NCBI GenBank assembly: GCA_019828545.1
Contig: JACVRA010000101.1
Coordinates: forward strand, 1 to 53,155
DNA: 53,155 bases
Origin: Paracamarosporium sp. OC-R06-R3
Lineage: Eukaryota > Ascomycota > Dothideomycetes > Pleosporales > Didymosphaeriaceae
Direction of reading: 5' to 3'
Of the stretch, positions 29,550 to 40,549 are shown piece after piece. Under the pieces are notes generated by a model. The model was not told the origin of the DNA, did not search any database, and was given only the letters and a program-made list of their open reading frames with translations. The stretch's first letter is position 1. Every line of letters begins with the position of its first letter. Both the position numbers and the translations under genes were made by a program.

Positions 29550-29978
29550 ATGCCATATAGATGTATAACCTTCATCCACCGCAAGGACGGGACCACGCCA
29601 CAAGAGTTCAAGGACGGTTGGGAAGAGCACATGCGGCTGCTTATGGATCTTACAAAGCCACATTCCCCTGTGGAGTGCGTGCGACATTATCCTGCTCGCG
29701 TTGGCAGCGATATCGCTCAACGTGCGCCCACGACAAAATCTCGCCACGACGAAGATGCACCGCTCGTTTTGCTTGGGAATACCGAGCTTGTAACGTGGGA
29801 TTGCATGGTAGATTGCACATATCGGGATGAATTGCATTTCCAGCAGTTTTACGCGCTCGTAAGCGAGACTACAGTAGGAGACAAGATCAATGTCAGCGAA
29901 GAAGCCATTTCGGATCCGACTAAGCTGAAGCTGGTGGTCATTGGGGAAACTCTGGAGACGAGAGAAAGTGGAGCTTGA
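29550..29978 (+). CDS. EthD-like dimeric alpha/beta-barrel protein
   Basis: 142 residues from the Met at 29550 (context cacatcATGCC). An upstream in-frame ATG at 29523 would add nine residues and is less likely. The start PYRCITFIHRKDGTTPQEFK then WEEHMRLL matches the first strand and helix of EthD-type ferredoxin-like barrels. The segment VECVRHYPARV and the later TWDCMVDCTYRDELHFQQFY fit the second strand and second half. The family contains small dimeric enzymes and accessory proteins, some in aromatic natural product pathways. The substrate is unknown. It is only distantly similar to the EthD protein at 23.2 kb, so this is not a recent duplicate. Confidence 0.72.
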   Translation: MPYRCITFIHRKDGTTPQEFKDGWEEHMRLLMDLTKPHSPVECVRHYPARVGSDIAQRAPTTKSRHDEDAPLVLLGNTELVTWDCMVDCTYRDELHFQQFYALVSETTVGDKINVSEEAISDPTKLKLVVIGETLETRESGA

Positions 29979-30670
29979 GATGCGGGTTAAATGGCGCAAG
30001 ATTTTGCATTTATTGTACGCAACCCCCCCGAGTACAAGCTTTGAAGAAAATTTGGTTGCTAACTATCGTCGCTAGGGGGTTAATCCTCGGCTATAAATAG
30101 TCAAAGCATCTACATTGGCGTCATCTTAGGGACAGAGGCTCATCAGCAAATCGGGTGGGTTTTTCTATTGGAGTTGTTTCCAAGGGTCATCTATCAGCGC
30201 GGGTGTGTCAGTTTGGAGGACTCCATAACAGTGCCATGGCTGCAATCCAGCAGACGAAATACTCACTAGCTGCAAAACCTACAGCTTCGAAGATGGCTGA
30301 ATTTCGTAAGATCAGTGCAATTTTATCAGCGACTGGAAGAAGATGTTAAGAGCATTGTAAGATGGAGCAAGATAAACGCCATTGGCCTAGAAATTGTGTG
30401 ATTGCTCAGATTCGAACTGCAAGCCTCTTCGACCTCAACGCGTGAAGAGGCCCTGTTTGCAGGGATTTGCCTCGATGATCGAGCCCTGGTAGTGTATATA
30501 CATGCATCAAGAATGGGTAACCATCAAGCAAACCAATGCTCGAATGGTAAGTATGAGTCGTAAGACACCAGACAGCACTCATCAAAATCCTCATCAAACG
30601 CCGAGTCCATGAGGTTAACAAGAACTGATATACTTTAATGTTTTCAGTGTACACATGTCGGAACGTCATA
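29979..30670. other. intergenic region with hairpins
   Basis: No gene was recognised. The stretch 30421-30480 has CCTCTTC..GAAGAGG and CCCTG..CAGGG inverted repeats next to a B-box-like GTTCGAATC on the minus strand. These do not assemble into a proper tRNA. They lie just beyond the 3' end of kynureninase. Confidence 0.4.
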
Positions 30671-32104
30671 TTAAGGTGTCTCAGCCTTCATCTTCAACGC
30701 TCCTTCAAATATCCTCATAAACCTCCAGACATCCTCAAACGTATTGTACATCGGCACCGGCGCCACCCGTATACACCCAGGCTTCCTCTTGTCGCAAACA
30801 ACTCCGCCTTCAACTAAGGCATCACTCACAATCTCCATAAAATCCTCCTGCAGCAGCACGCTAAGTTGCGTGCCGCGCCATCTTGGATCTTTAGGTGTAA
30901 TGATCTTGAATGGGTCTGCACCCTCACGTTGATTCCGTGCCGAGATGGCGGAAAGTAGATGCTCAGCGTAACCGGTGAGTAACAGTGCTTTTGAGCGCAA
31001 TTTGACTATTGTCGTTTTCTCAAAGACGCTGAGCGAACCGGAGAGACATGTAAGATCGACAATGCTAGGGTTCGAGCACTGGAAGCCTTGCGCGCCGGGC
31101 GTGGGGACAAATTTGTTGTCCATGAGGAAGCGAGAGGATTTGTCGTGGCCGTACCAACCTTTCAAGCCAACGTTGGAGCCGTTGTTGCCATGCTTTGAGT
31201 GTACGAATGCGCCTGCGATGGCACCTGCGCCGGCATTCATGTACTTGTATGTACACCAACACGCGAAGTCAACGTCCCACTCGTGTAACTTCAGCTCGAC
31301 ATTGCCTGCAGCGTGCGCGCAATCCCAGCCGATAGTGATACCTCGGCTATGTGCATGCGCGGTGATTGTCTTGATGTCCAGCAGCTGACCAGAATAGTAT
31401 TGGATACCCGGAAGAAGAATCAGTGCAAGTTCGTCGGCATGTTGATCAATCATTCTGCAGATGTGTTCTGTAGTCATAAGATATCCATCATCTGGCTCTA
31501 CAGGAAGGATTGGTTTTTTGGGATCCAGGCCGTGCCATTCGATCTGCGACTCGATAGCATACCAGTCGCTAGGGAACGGTCGCCACTCGCACATGATCTT
31601 GTGTTTCGTCTCGGTTGGCTTGTAAAATGCAGCCATCATAAGATGCAAGTTGATGGTCAACGTATTCATGGCGACGATTTCCGATGGTGATGCGCCAACA
31701 ATATCAGCCATTTTGCGCGCGCAATCGGCAGCCATGTCCTGGTAGGGTGTCAAGGGCGAGTCCTCGAGTTGAGTGAAGTGGCCGCCAACGACAATGGATC
31801 CCCATGTTTTCAGGTATGCGTTTAAGTACTCTCCTACAGCCTTTGGTTGCAAGCCAAGTGAATTACCACAGAAGTAGATGCTCTCATCTTCCGGTCCTGA
31901 TGCTGCTGCCGCGGTTTGAGCATCGTCTTTGAGCGTTTTTCGCTTGAGCTGGGCTTTCGTAGGAACTACAAATTCTGATCGGAAAGTTTTCTGTACCTGA
32001 TCGCTCTGGTCTAGCGATTTTGCGAAGTCAAGAGAGTCGGAATTTGCTGGCCAGGCTGGCTTCTGCCCCTCTCGCAGTTGTTGGATAGCGTTCGTTATGT
32101 CCAT
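30671..32104 (-). CDS. BNA5: kynureninase
   Basis: Intronless 477-residue PLP enzyme, the normal length for the family. It hydrolyses kynurenine or 3-hydroxykynurenine to anthranilate or 3-hydroxyanthranilate plus alanine, part of tryptophan catabolism and de novo NAD+ synthesis. Recognisable blocks are YFCGNSLGLQP at about 77-87, GHFTQLEDSPLTPYQD, NTLTINLHLMM, EWRPFPSDWYAIESQI, and IGWDCAHAAGN. The PLP lysine motif CTYKYMNAGAGA carries Lys287. Further along are KGWYGHD and FQCSNPSIVDL. The start at 32104 gives the usual N-terminal extension. It is divergent from the indoleamine dioxygenase gene (478 bp between starts), so the two probably share a promoter and are co-regulated. Confidence 0.95.
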   Translation of the reverse strand: MDITNAIQQLREGQKPAWPANSDSLDFAKSLDQSDQVQKTFRSEFVVPTKAQLKRKTLKDDAQTAAAASGPEDESIYFCGNSLGLQPKAVGEYLNAYLKTWGSIVVGGHFTQLEDSPLTPYQDMAADCARKMADIVGASPSEIVAMNTLTINLHLMMAAFYKPTETKHKIMCEWRPFPSDWYAIESQIEWHGLDPKKPILPVEPDDGYLMTTEHICRMIDQHADELALILLPGIQYYSGQLLDIKTITAHAHSRGITIGWDCAHAAGNVELKLHEWDVDFACWCTYKYMNAGAGAIAGAFVHSKHGNNGSNVGLKGWYGHDKSSRFLMDNKFVPTPGAQGFQCSNPSIVDLTCLSGSLSVFEKTTIVKLRSKALLLTGYAEHLLSAISARNQREGADPFKIITPKDPRWRGTQLSVLLQEDFMEIVSDALVEGGVVCDKRKPGCIRVAPVPMYNTFEDVWRFMRIFEGALKMKAETP

Positions 32105-32582
32105 TGGGTTGTTTAACTCGATGTCGTATGCGTGATGTAGGTCTGATTATGGCGTGAGAGGAGACAAAGCCATGCAATATATATTCACTACAGACCAATA
32201 GTTACGTCTACGACGGAGTAAAACCTCGACTTCGCCATCCGTTGTGCGGCACAGCAAATTCCGTTGTAACCTTCCCATGTGGGGTAGCGTGCCAAAAAGT
32301 ATCCGACGTTCGATGAAGATCCGAAGATCCGATGAGCATCCGTTCCGTAGGTCAGCCGCCCCTGCAAAGGAAGCCTCTAACGTCTTTACGTCACACTATA
32401 GCAACTTCTGTTAAATACGCTGACGATAGAGGAAAGTGGGTCGCTGTGCTTAAACGATAAAATGCGGTCGGTGGCGCCGGGAACAAATGGATTTATTCCA
32501 TGGGCTTCGTATCGACACGCCGCTATAGCAATTCCATCCTCTCGGGAGCCACAATACTTGTTCATATCCCACTCAAATCGAC
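32105..32582. promoter_or_regulatory. divergent promoter of kynureninase and indoleamine dioxygenase
   Basis: 478 bp between two divergent start codons. It includes an AT-rich ATATATATTC stretch near 32177 on the kynureninase side and a GTGGGG (SYGGRG-like) motif near 32280. No binding site can be assigned from sequence alone. Confidence 0.55.
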
Positions 32583-33889
32583 ATGAGTCCTCACAAAGTC
32601 GAAGTCTTGCCCTCTCGGGCCGCTCTCTCTCAGTATGATATCTCCGAGAATGGTTTTCTGCCAAAGGAAGCACCGTTAAAACGGCTACCGCAAGATTACT
32701 ACCAACCATGGGAGCGAATAATCGAAGAGCTGCCAAAGCTTATCGAGACTCAGCAGATACGGGAAAAGGTAGATGCGCTACCTGTGCTGGGAACTACACT
32801 CTTGGAAAGCGAGGCCGAATGGCAACGAGCCTGCTCGATACTAGCACTCATTGCACAAGGGTACATCTGGACCGGTCCAGAGCCATCTCAGGTAGGTTGA
32901 AGAGATCTACTGTAATGCGGACTTGCTGATCAAAATTGCAGCGACTTCCACCCGCCATCACCGTCCCGTTTCTCCAGACATCCGAACATCTCGACGTACA
33001 TCCGGTTGCAACATACGCAACGTTGAACTTGTGGAATTGGCGATCCATACAAGAAGGCGCGGACATTACCCAGCCAGACAATATCGTGGCATTACAGACG
33101 GCAACTGGCTCAAATGACGAATCTTGGTTTCTTGTCATTTCCTGTGCCATGGAAGCAAGAGCGGGACCGCTCATTGATAGGATGCTTGGCGCAATGGAAG
33201 CAGTAGAACTCAACGACGCGAAGACCGTCATTGATGCTCTGGAATACTTCAAGCAAAGCATGGAAGATATCGGACGACTTCTTGAACGCATGGACGAGCG
33301 ATGCAATCCCCAAACTTTCTACCACACGATCCGACCTATGTTAGCAGGCAGCATGAACATGGAGGCTGCGGGATTGACTAAAGGCGTGTTTTACGATGAA
33401 GGCAATGGCAAAGGTTCGTGGAGGAAGTATCGTGGAGGGAGTAACGGTCAAAGCTCGCTGCTGCAGTTCTTCGACGCTGTCCTTTCCGTCAACCATTCTA
33501 GGAGCGGAGGCTTCCACGCAGAGATGCGAAAATATATGCCAGGACCTCACAGCAGATTTTTGGATGACGTCGAAGCAATTGCAAACATCCGTGGTTATGT
33601 TGAAAGTCAGCAACACAACATGGCTCTCACAGCTGCGTTCAATCATGCAGTGAAGGCACTCAGCGTCTTCAGAGATAAGCATATCGCACTGGTTTCCCGG
33701 TACATCATTATACCCAGTCGCATGCCCAAGCCAGAGAGTTATGTGATCCGCAAGGACATCGCATCTGCTTCAAGTCAAATGGCATTAGACGCGCAGACGC
33801 AGGAATTACGTGGCACAGGTGGTACAATGTTGATTCCCTTTCTACGAACCTCAAGAGACGAGACCAGTGAAACTGCTGTCGCGAGGTGA
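32583..33889 (+). CDS. BNA2: indoleamine 2,3-dioxygenase (IDO family)
   Basis: Two exons, 32583-32891 and 32942-33889, with a 50-bp intron (GTAGGT, TTGCTGAT, TTGCAG; phase 0) give 418 residues. IDO opens the indole ring of tryptophan to give N-formylkynurenine, the first step toward kynurenine and NAD+. Landmarks are DYYQPWERI at about 38-46 and NLWNW and MEARAGPLI near the start of exon 2. The core holds RPMLAGS, KGVFYDEG and GGSNGQSSLLQFFD. RDKHIALV follows, with the proximal heme ligand His350, and LRGTGGTMLIPFLR is the terminal block. Exon 1 alone contains the small N-terminal domain. It is paired head-to-head with kynureninase and tail-to-tail (33 bp) with a Zn2Cys6 regulator. Confidence 0.95.
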
Positions 33890-33922
33890 CCTCTTCATAA
33901 CGATCAATACAGTTGGTATTCG

Positions 33923-36193
33923 TTAGAGATGTAAATTTTGATCAGCCTGTCGATCGTACATGGGGAAGAGCGGGATGTCTGCCACCGACGCACCATCCGA
34001 GTTGTAGGTGCCGGGTTGGAGAAAGTCTTGGAGGCCAGGGTCATATTCGGTGGGCCAGGGTAATGCAAAGAAATCGGCGTCATACATATTCCAATCCATA
34101 GTAGCCGTGGCAGTGGCAGGGTGATCCAGAACATACGACGTTGCCGGTTCAGGTGGGGATCGAATGCGATGTACGCTAGGATTCTCGGGTGGGAGATCGG
34201 TATCCGGAACCAATAGCCCAAACAATTCAGAGGAAGCTTGCTTACTTTTCAAACGTAATTGCATCTCTCGCTTCTTCACATGTGCAGTCATGAGCTTGAG
34301 TAGAGACTGGACGATGAGAGAGTATTGTCGAGCGTGCGGGTCTATACTGCCGAAGTATTCCAAGCATTGGATGGACGATTCGCAACTATCGACAAACACC
34401 GATCCGCTGCGTCCAAGCGTTCCGACTGCCAGGACAAGGGAAGTAGTGAATAGCCAAGATCTACTTTCGGTCAAAATAGGAAATGGAAGGGAAACAGAGG
34501 TCATAGGTAACTTACACGATGAGCGGCATTCTGTGTGGTAAGGTGCCGGTGCGGATAACAGCGTGAAGAGTATCGACGAAAGAAACTGCCGCATCAAGCG
34601 CAGCGTCTGCGTACTTGCGCTTACTTGCGTGATCGCCTTGCGTGTGCATGCCTTTCGTCGAAGCACCCATGTAGTTGTAGATCTCATAAATGAGAAACGG
34701 CCTCGTAAGTAGCATGATGCCGTAATAATAAGAACACAAGGTCGAGCAGGCACCAATTAGTGCTATTAGAGCTGAGTCACTATGACTAGGTTGATTCACT
34801 GCTTCTGTTAAAGTCTGCAACCAGTTCGAAGCCCAGCCTTTTAGCTGACGCGAGACAAAATCTGCGATTCGAAGTGAGATGCGCTTTCGGGAGTAGACCT
34901 CTACTACCACTCGTTCGACAATCATGAAAATCTGGACACTAGCATCCAAAATATTGGCAGACAATTCGTTGTTCATCTGTACAACGCTGTACTTGACGGT
35001 ACAGTCCACGTCTGATGTACATGGAGGGCGACCCAAGTTAGTGCTGATGAGCATATCAACAACGCGCAAGCTCTTCCAGATACGATCTCTCATAGTTCGG
35101 ATAGAATCACCAAAAGAAGCATTTACCTCAGTACGGTGTATGCCTGTGCCATGTGAGGTTTAGTTGAATGCGCAATGATGGATTGTGAGGTCCACATACC
35201 GATGGCGTATGCAGTACGAGCCGCAAGAGCTATGCACATTAGTACTCGTCGGAACGTCAAACTCAGATATCACTTACAAAAATAAAGAAATGCGCCGTTT
35301 GGCTGAAAAGCACGCAGCATGTAAATAGCCACAAGGGTGAATCCCTGGACAGTCGCGACGTTCATGCTGCTACACATGTTCTTAGACAGAGCAGTCCTAG
35401 CGTGTTCAAACCAAGCCTCTGCCTTCGACTCATCGTTTTCCTGAGCGCCAATGGCAAGCACCAAGAAGAACACAGCAGCAGCAGGGTCATCCGAGTGCGA
35501 CAGCATGCCAGTAGCCCACGCTTTCAATTCCCTCACAAGCTCGTCACGTTCAAACAAATCTACGAGACCGCTCGTAACGACAAGGTATTTGTTGACCAGA
35601 GGTGGTATGTCATGTAGATTGATAGAGATATTTTGAGCTTCGCCTGCCGTTGTTGGACGAGCTATTTCAATAATGCAGTCTCGTGCCGCAGGCACCGTGG
35701 TCCCATCGGGAGCAACTTCGGAGGAAATCAGATACCTCACAGTCTGCAGGAAAGATAGTGGCGCACAGTCGCCGATGAAAATGAATTTTCCTTGGGCATC
35801 GCGGAGGATGCGCCCTTCAAGTGGGACCACTGTGTCTTCATGGTGGTCGTCTCTACTAACTGTAGGGGAGAGCGAGGGACCAAGCCGACTCTGATTTGGT
35901 CTATCTCGGCTTCTGGGTCGATAAGAGGTGCCCTCACTGTGTGCTCTACTGGGAGCTGTACGTGGTGTTGAGCTCGTATGTTGATTGTTCGGAGTGTTCC
36001 CAACAGAGCAATTCTGGCCACGCGTCTTAGGACCGGAAAATGTACAAGCATCGGCGCAATTCTTTCGTCTACAATATCCACATGGTCGTTCTCCATCACA
36101 TTTGACTTTTCGCTTCTTGCAAAGATCACATGCTGCTGTCACACGGTCGATTCGACGCCGCTTTTCGGCAGGAGCAGGAGAATTGGTTGTCAT
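33923..36193 (-). CDS. Zn2Cys6 transcription factor with fungal-specific TF domain
   Basis: Four exons: 36193-35278, 35229-35200, 35143-34516 and 34463-33923. The introns of 48, 56 and 52 bp keep the frame throughout and give 704 residues. The N-terminus holds a GAL4-type binuclear cluster with Cys22, 25, 32, 38, 41 and 50 (CX2CX6CX5CX2CX8C), preceded by KRRR. The middle region has a fungal-specific TF signature: YFSLAARTAYAIGIHR, formed across exons 1-3, then RIWKSLRVVDMLISTNLGRP and RPFLIYEIY. It acts as a nuclear DNA-binding activator or repressor. The micro-exon 2 is only 30 bp. Its stop lies 33 bp from the IDO stop, so the two genes converge. The location makes it a candidate regulator of the kynurenine pair, which is inference. 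Confidence 0.88.
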
Positions 36194-36579
36194 TCGGCTT
36201 GTATCGGTATCATTGCCTTGTTTGCGGCTTGCAACTGCACAAGAATCCTTCGCGGTTCGGGTTGATGTGACGGATGATAGATGAAGAAACGGATGCTAAC
36301 GGAAGAACAAGAAACTGACGCTAACGGAAGAACTAGAATCTTAGCATTAGTCATCGGGGTTAGGTTCCGATGGCAACGGAAGGCAGACAACCGAGGTTCT
36401 GCGAGTGCTCCGAAAGCAAGAGTCAACGATTGAGTCGCTGCAAATAATATGCTTTGGTTTAGGAACTCGTTAGAGATACCAAGTCAATTGGTCAGCGTGC
36501 CTAACGGATGCAATCGGGGGTACAGCGTAGCGTGCAAGAGGCTCTTAATGAAGATTGAAAGGTGGCTATGATGCCATTG
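36194..36579. other. promoter region of the Zn2Cys6 gene
   Basis: 386 bp with no coding exon recognised. A direct repeat of GACGCTAACGGAAGAAC-like sequence occurs at about 36292-36332 (GATGCTAACGGAAGAACAAG and GACGCTAACGGAAGAACTAG), about 25 bp apart and close to the gene start. Confidence 0.5.
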
Positions 36580-37818
36580 TCATTCAACAGCGATTGTTCT
36601 TGTTACATGTATCCCTCCGAGCGGCGGTTTCTCGAAATCTCCATTAAGTTCGATCTCGTCTTCCGACACCCTACTGATGACCGTCGCAGACTGCTGCGAC
36701 CTAGCAAATCTGGCCGCTGAATCTTCTTCTCGGGGCCTACTGAATCGAGTGCCCATACCCGATCTCTTGCTTGTACTAGTCATACGTCTAGTGGACCGAT
36801 AAGAACCCGGTTTGCGGCCCATGCAGAGCGCATAGATGGGCTTCAAAGCGGGTATGGAACCGCAGATGATCAGCAGGATGATTTCAATCCTAGAGGGTTG
36901 GGATGAGCAATGTACATGAGTCAAGAAGCGGTACACTTACCCAGTCCAGAGGAAGAGTTGGAATGTTTCCCAAGTGAAGTCTGACCTTGCATTGAGCGTG
37001 CTAAGTTTGCTTGCCTTGATAGCAGCGCAGATGCCGGTTCTATGCCATATCAGTATATGAAGAGGTAATTGCTTGGTTCGTTTGGCTCACATGCTGCCGC
37101 ACCCAAGCAAGGCACACAGTGCGAGACGCTTTTTGAGATCCGTGTTCAAGCCCCACACAAGGGTCACCGGGATTGCAGCAAGATAAAAGTCGGTCAAAGA
37201 GTGAACTGCTGCGCCATATATCGAGAAACTGCTCTGCACCGATGGGTCCCAACACTTCGTTGTCGCCTTGAGCGACTGGTCCCACAGCGCAGCTGCATTA
37301 TCGCATTGTATGAAGGTGAACAGGATCATGAGGAATGTGTTGATAGCCGTCCATGCAATAGCAAGGTATAAGCTCCACTTGCGGAAAACGGACCTTCGGC
37401 TGAGCAACCGGAGTATCAGGAAGGCGATTGCGATTTTTCCCGACCCAAGGCAAAAGATAGCAAGCGGTTGCGCGATCCAGTTCAGCTTTACAACGTATAT
37501 CATATGCTCTGGATCTTCTGAGAGGTAGGCGAGATGACGGGTGCCGCCATCAAAGCTGAGCAAAGATATCATAATGGTAAGCGGCACAAAGACGATCTAG
37601 ATAACATTAGTATTAATTGTGGTTAGATAGGGCGTAAAGGAGGACAGTACCCAAGTGATCAGCATACACCAGTCGTCGATACCCACACCCGCTATGCTGA
37701 ACCGCGCCATCAGCCTCATGCCTACGAAGACAAGCGATAGGGCACATCCTGCGATGTAAACTGCCGCGAGATGCGGACCACGGTCGGAGTCTGGGTAACT
37801 GAGCACCGATGTGGCCAT
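36580..37818 (-). CDS. rhodopsin/Pth11-like fungal integral membrane receptor
   Basis: Four exons: 37818-37651, 37596-37091, 37039-36941 and 36889-36580. The introns of 54, 51 and 51 bp (GTACTG, GTGAGC and GTAAGT donors) give 360 residues with seven predicted transmembrane helices. Family landmarks are AGVGIDDWCMLITW near residue 50, KLNWIAQPLAIF, GKIAIAFLILRLL, DFYLAAIPVTLVWGL, and GICAAIKASKL formed over the exon 2-3 junction. Also present are FTWETFQLFLWTGIEIILL and CGSIPALKPIY. The C-terminal tail of about 80 residues is Ser/Arg-rich and cytosolic. Relatives include surface-sensing Pth11-like proteins, but most have no known ligand. There is no CFEM domain. It lies beside the Zn2Cys6 gene on the same strand. 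Confidence 0.87.
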
Positions 37819-40382
37819 GGTGACTGCAACGAACTGGTGAAGAGTCAGAAGCACGCAGAAGGCCCGCGTACTTCGATTTTTGTCTTGCACTCCTCCCAGG
37901 CAATGCATAATAGGGGAGCGATCGCCATTACATATGAACCCACAGGATTCTTGCCCCGCTCGAGCAAGGCACGGAGCCATCTCCTGCGCCAGGGTTGTGG
38001 TGTGCCATGAGTCGTGATAGCACCAATAACCAGTATTTTGCAGCAGTGTGACGAGTCCCCTCAAGGAGTATAGCCAGGAACAGGCTGACACAATGCTGGC
38101 AATTTGGTCTAGGCTTTACCGATAAAACCCAATTGGGAAGCGTCGCGCCTGAAACGGGATCGGCATGTGGCCCCCGGGGGATTTTCCTCGGCACGCGCAT
38201 TAGTGCCGTGACATGCAAGAAGGCTGCTGCTTGCCGCGTGAGGGGAAGAGAGCAGCCACTCTGTTGTTGTTAAAGTCCTTCAAGATTTTCACTACTGAAA
38301 CGGCGGCGGTAAATAGGTTGTGGCGGTAGAGCGCAGACGATGCCGCCAGGAAACTTCATGGACACTAAGCGCAAGCCCTAGAGAGCGGGATGCCATGGGT
38401 ATGATCCACACCCACGAGAACGACAACTCAGCTAAAGCAGATCATGCTGTCACAATTGCCTTGCGAGTGCTGGGCGAGAACAAGGAGAAGCCACATCCAT
38501 GTTCGGCAGACCAATCAAGATGATAGCGAGCTCTTTATCAAGCAAGTAGTACATCTTCGATATGATTGATCGAAAGCTGCAGCAGTAGTTGCATTGAACA
38601 ATAAACTCGATGATTGTCTACCATTTCCAGTCAACAAACGAAAACCAAAGGTAATGGATTCGACAAATCTGAGAGTCCCACATACCTCTCCAGATGCAGA
38701 ACGTAAGCTGACTACCTCGTCCACCTCAGATGAATCCAAGCAACTGTGAAGAAAGGCGTACTGTGTCAGCGAAACGTATTTTCATGCAATCCTCCAGTTT
38801 GAGAGTTCATGATTTGCCACACAGGCAGTGAGAAGGATGCTGACGGGCCAAGGACTGCAGTCGCGTACAGAAGAGTTCCGATTGTTTCCCGCAATCTTCA
38901 GCTAGAATCTATGCTGCCAGACCCACAACTGTTGCGACATTGTAGATGGGATCCACGATAAAGCGGTTCTCTACCGTTATTGTGGGCAGTGGTTCTGATC
39001 TTCCCTTCCAGCCGACATGGTTTTCGGGAACGGTACACTGTCCACGTTGTGGCCCCATCGCCTCCAACTCAAAGGTTTCATAGTCCGACGTTTTATAGTT
39101 CCAGCCTAGATGCGGAGCGCGCATGCAGCGCGAGTCACGTCGTCCCTCGGTCGGAGCCTAGATAGGCTTGACCACAGGTCAAGGATCCTTTAAAACTCCA
39201 AGGTCGTGACCGTGGCGTAGTTTCCATCGTCAGCATTCGTTACATGTCGAAAGCACCTCAGGCATCATGACAGTCTCATTGCGACTCAAGGCATACCGAG
39301 ATATTCCAACACTGGCTGATATCTACTAACAGCGTGTTGATGATCCAGATCGAAAACGGCGCGTAGGACTAGCGCTCAGGAGAAGCGAACTGGTCTCGAG
39401 CGCCGAAAGTTTAGCGGCGAACACCTTCCTGTTCTAGCTCTTTGCACCGGCCAGCCTGTCATTGCCAATTGGCATCCTCTTATTGCATCGCAATGCGTTT
39501 TCCCAAGAAAGGAGATGTTCTTGTAGATCTTTTCGGGACGTTGTTATTGCACGTGGTCTGCCAAGCGCGCAACGTTCTGGCAACTATAGTAATCATACGA
39601 AGTCCCGTTGTGGCGGTCACTGTTTGCGCATCCAGCAGCCGTGCTATATCAGCGCTATTGTTTACTATCAGCCCAGTGTCATTTACGAAATAGTTTCATT
39701 CAATACCAGGGAATCGGCTCGAGTGTACCCTCAACCTATCTCTCATTTCTTCTGCACTATTCATGATAGCTTTCCGAGACTTTGGAAAAGGATTGACGCA
39801 TACGTATGGGGCAGCATGTAACTTGGAAAACGACGTAAAAATAAATATCAGTATGTGCGCACTGTGCCAGGACAGATGCAAAGCTCGGTTTGTGGAGAAA
39901 CTGCCTTTCGCCCTGGCCGCTTTGGGGCGGCGCTTCAGCACCTGAGCAATCCCAACGCTGTTGTCGCTTGTGTTAGGGATCTCTGCCGTTGGAAAAGTTT
40001 TTCTCCTGGTCGACTTGATTCGAAAAAGTGGTTTGGTTGAAGATCTCACGATGCTGGTCGTACAGGATCGAGGTCGGCGGCTCTGAGAACAGCCACCGGG
40101 TAAGGTGTCGCACACGTGAAACTTCCAACCGCCTTAACATACCACTTCTTGACTCGAAAACAGCACAAAATCGAATCCAAGGAGCGCTAGCAGGACCAGA
40201 CAGATCATCAGACGTACAAATGTTTACAGTAGTAACGGCCAGCGATTTTGCACCGTCTAAAGTGTCCCGCCAACGAGTGGAGCGCCGTGCAGCATGCAGC
40301 CGCATGTACATGTACAGTCCCACCTACGTCTTCTCATTCTGAGGAGACCGGAAGGAATTATACCGAATCTTCCGTCCACAAA
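37819..40382. other. 2.6-kb gene-poor interval
   Basis: No confident gene. Minus-strand ORFs at 38909-39124 (71 codons, ending FIVDPIYNVATVVGLAA) and 38515-38739 read somewhat protein-like but show no family. The rest is low-information sequence. No tRNA or transposon end was recognised. Confidence 0.4.
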
Positions 40383-40508
40383 ATGACGCCGCTGCCGTCA
40401 CGAGAAGAGCTCTTCGGAACGCCTTTCCGAAAAGCAGCTTCTTCTGTCGGGGAATTTTGGAGAAGCTTTGAAACTTCACGCTCAAGAATAAACAATATCT
40501 ATAATTGA
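40383..40508 (+). promoter_or_regulatory. uORF (41 codons) upstream of the GH31 gene
   Basis: ATG in a strong context (aaaATGACG) opens a 41-codon frame starting MTPLPSREELFGTPF and ending RINNIYN-stop. It stops 41 bp before the GH31 start at 40550. If the transcript begins upstream, this uORF could reduce translation of the enzyme. Transcript start is unknown. Confidence 0.4.
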
Positions 40509-40549
40509 GGAACTGAAACTGCTACGGTAGTTCTGCAAAATCTGTCAAA

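Noticed and set aside
30395..30490. Possible second tRNA on the minus strand (GTTCGAATC B-box-like)
   Set aside because: The T stem has only three to four pairs, there is no A box and no matching acceptor 5' arm within 100 nt, so it is at best a decayed remnant.
38909..39124. 71-codon minus-strand ORF between the receptor and GH31
   Set aside because: Composition is plausible but there is no family, start context or neighbouring exon to support a gene.
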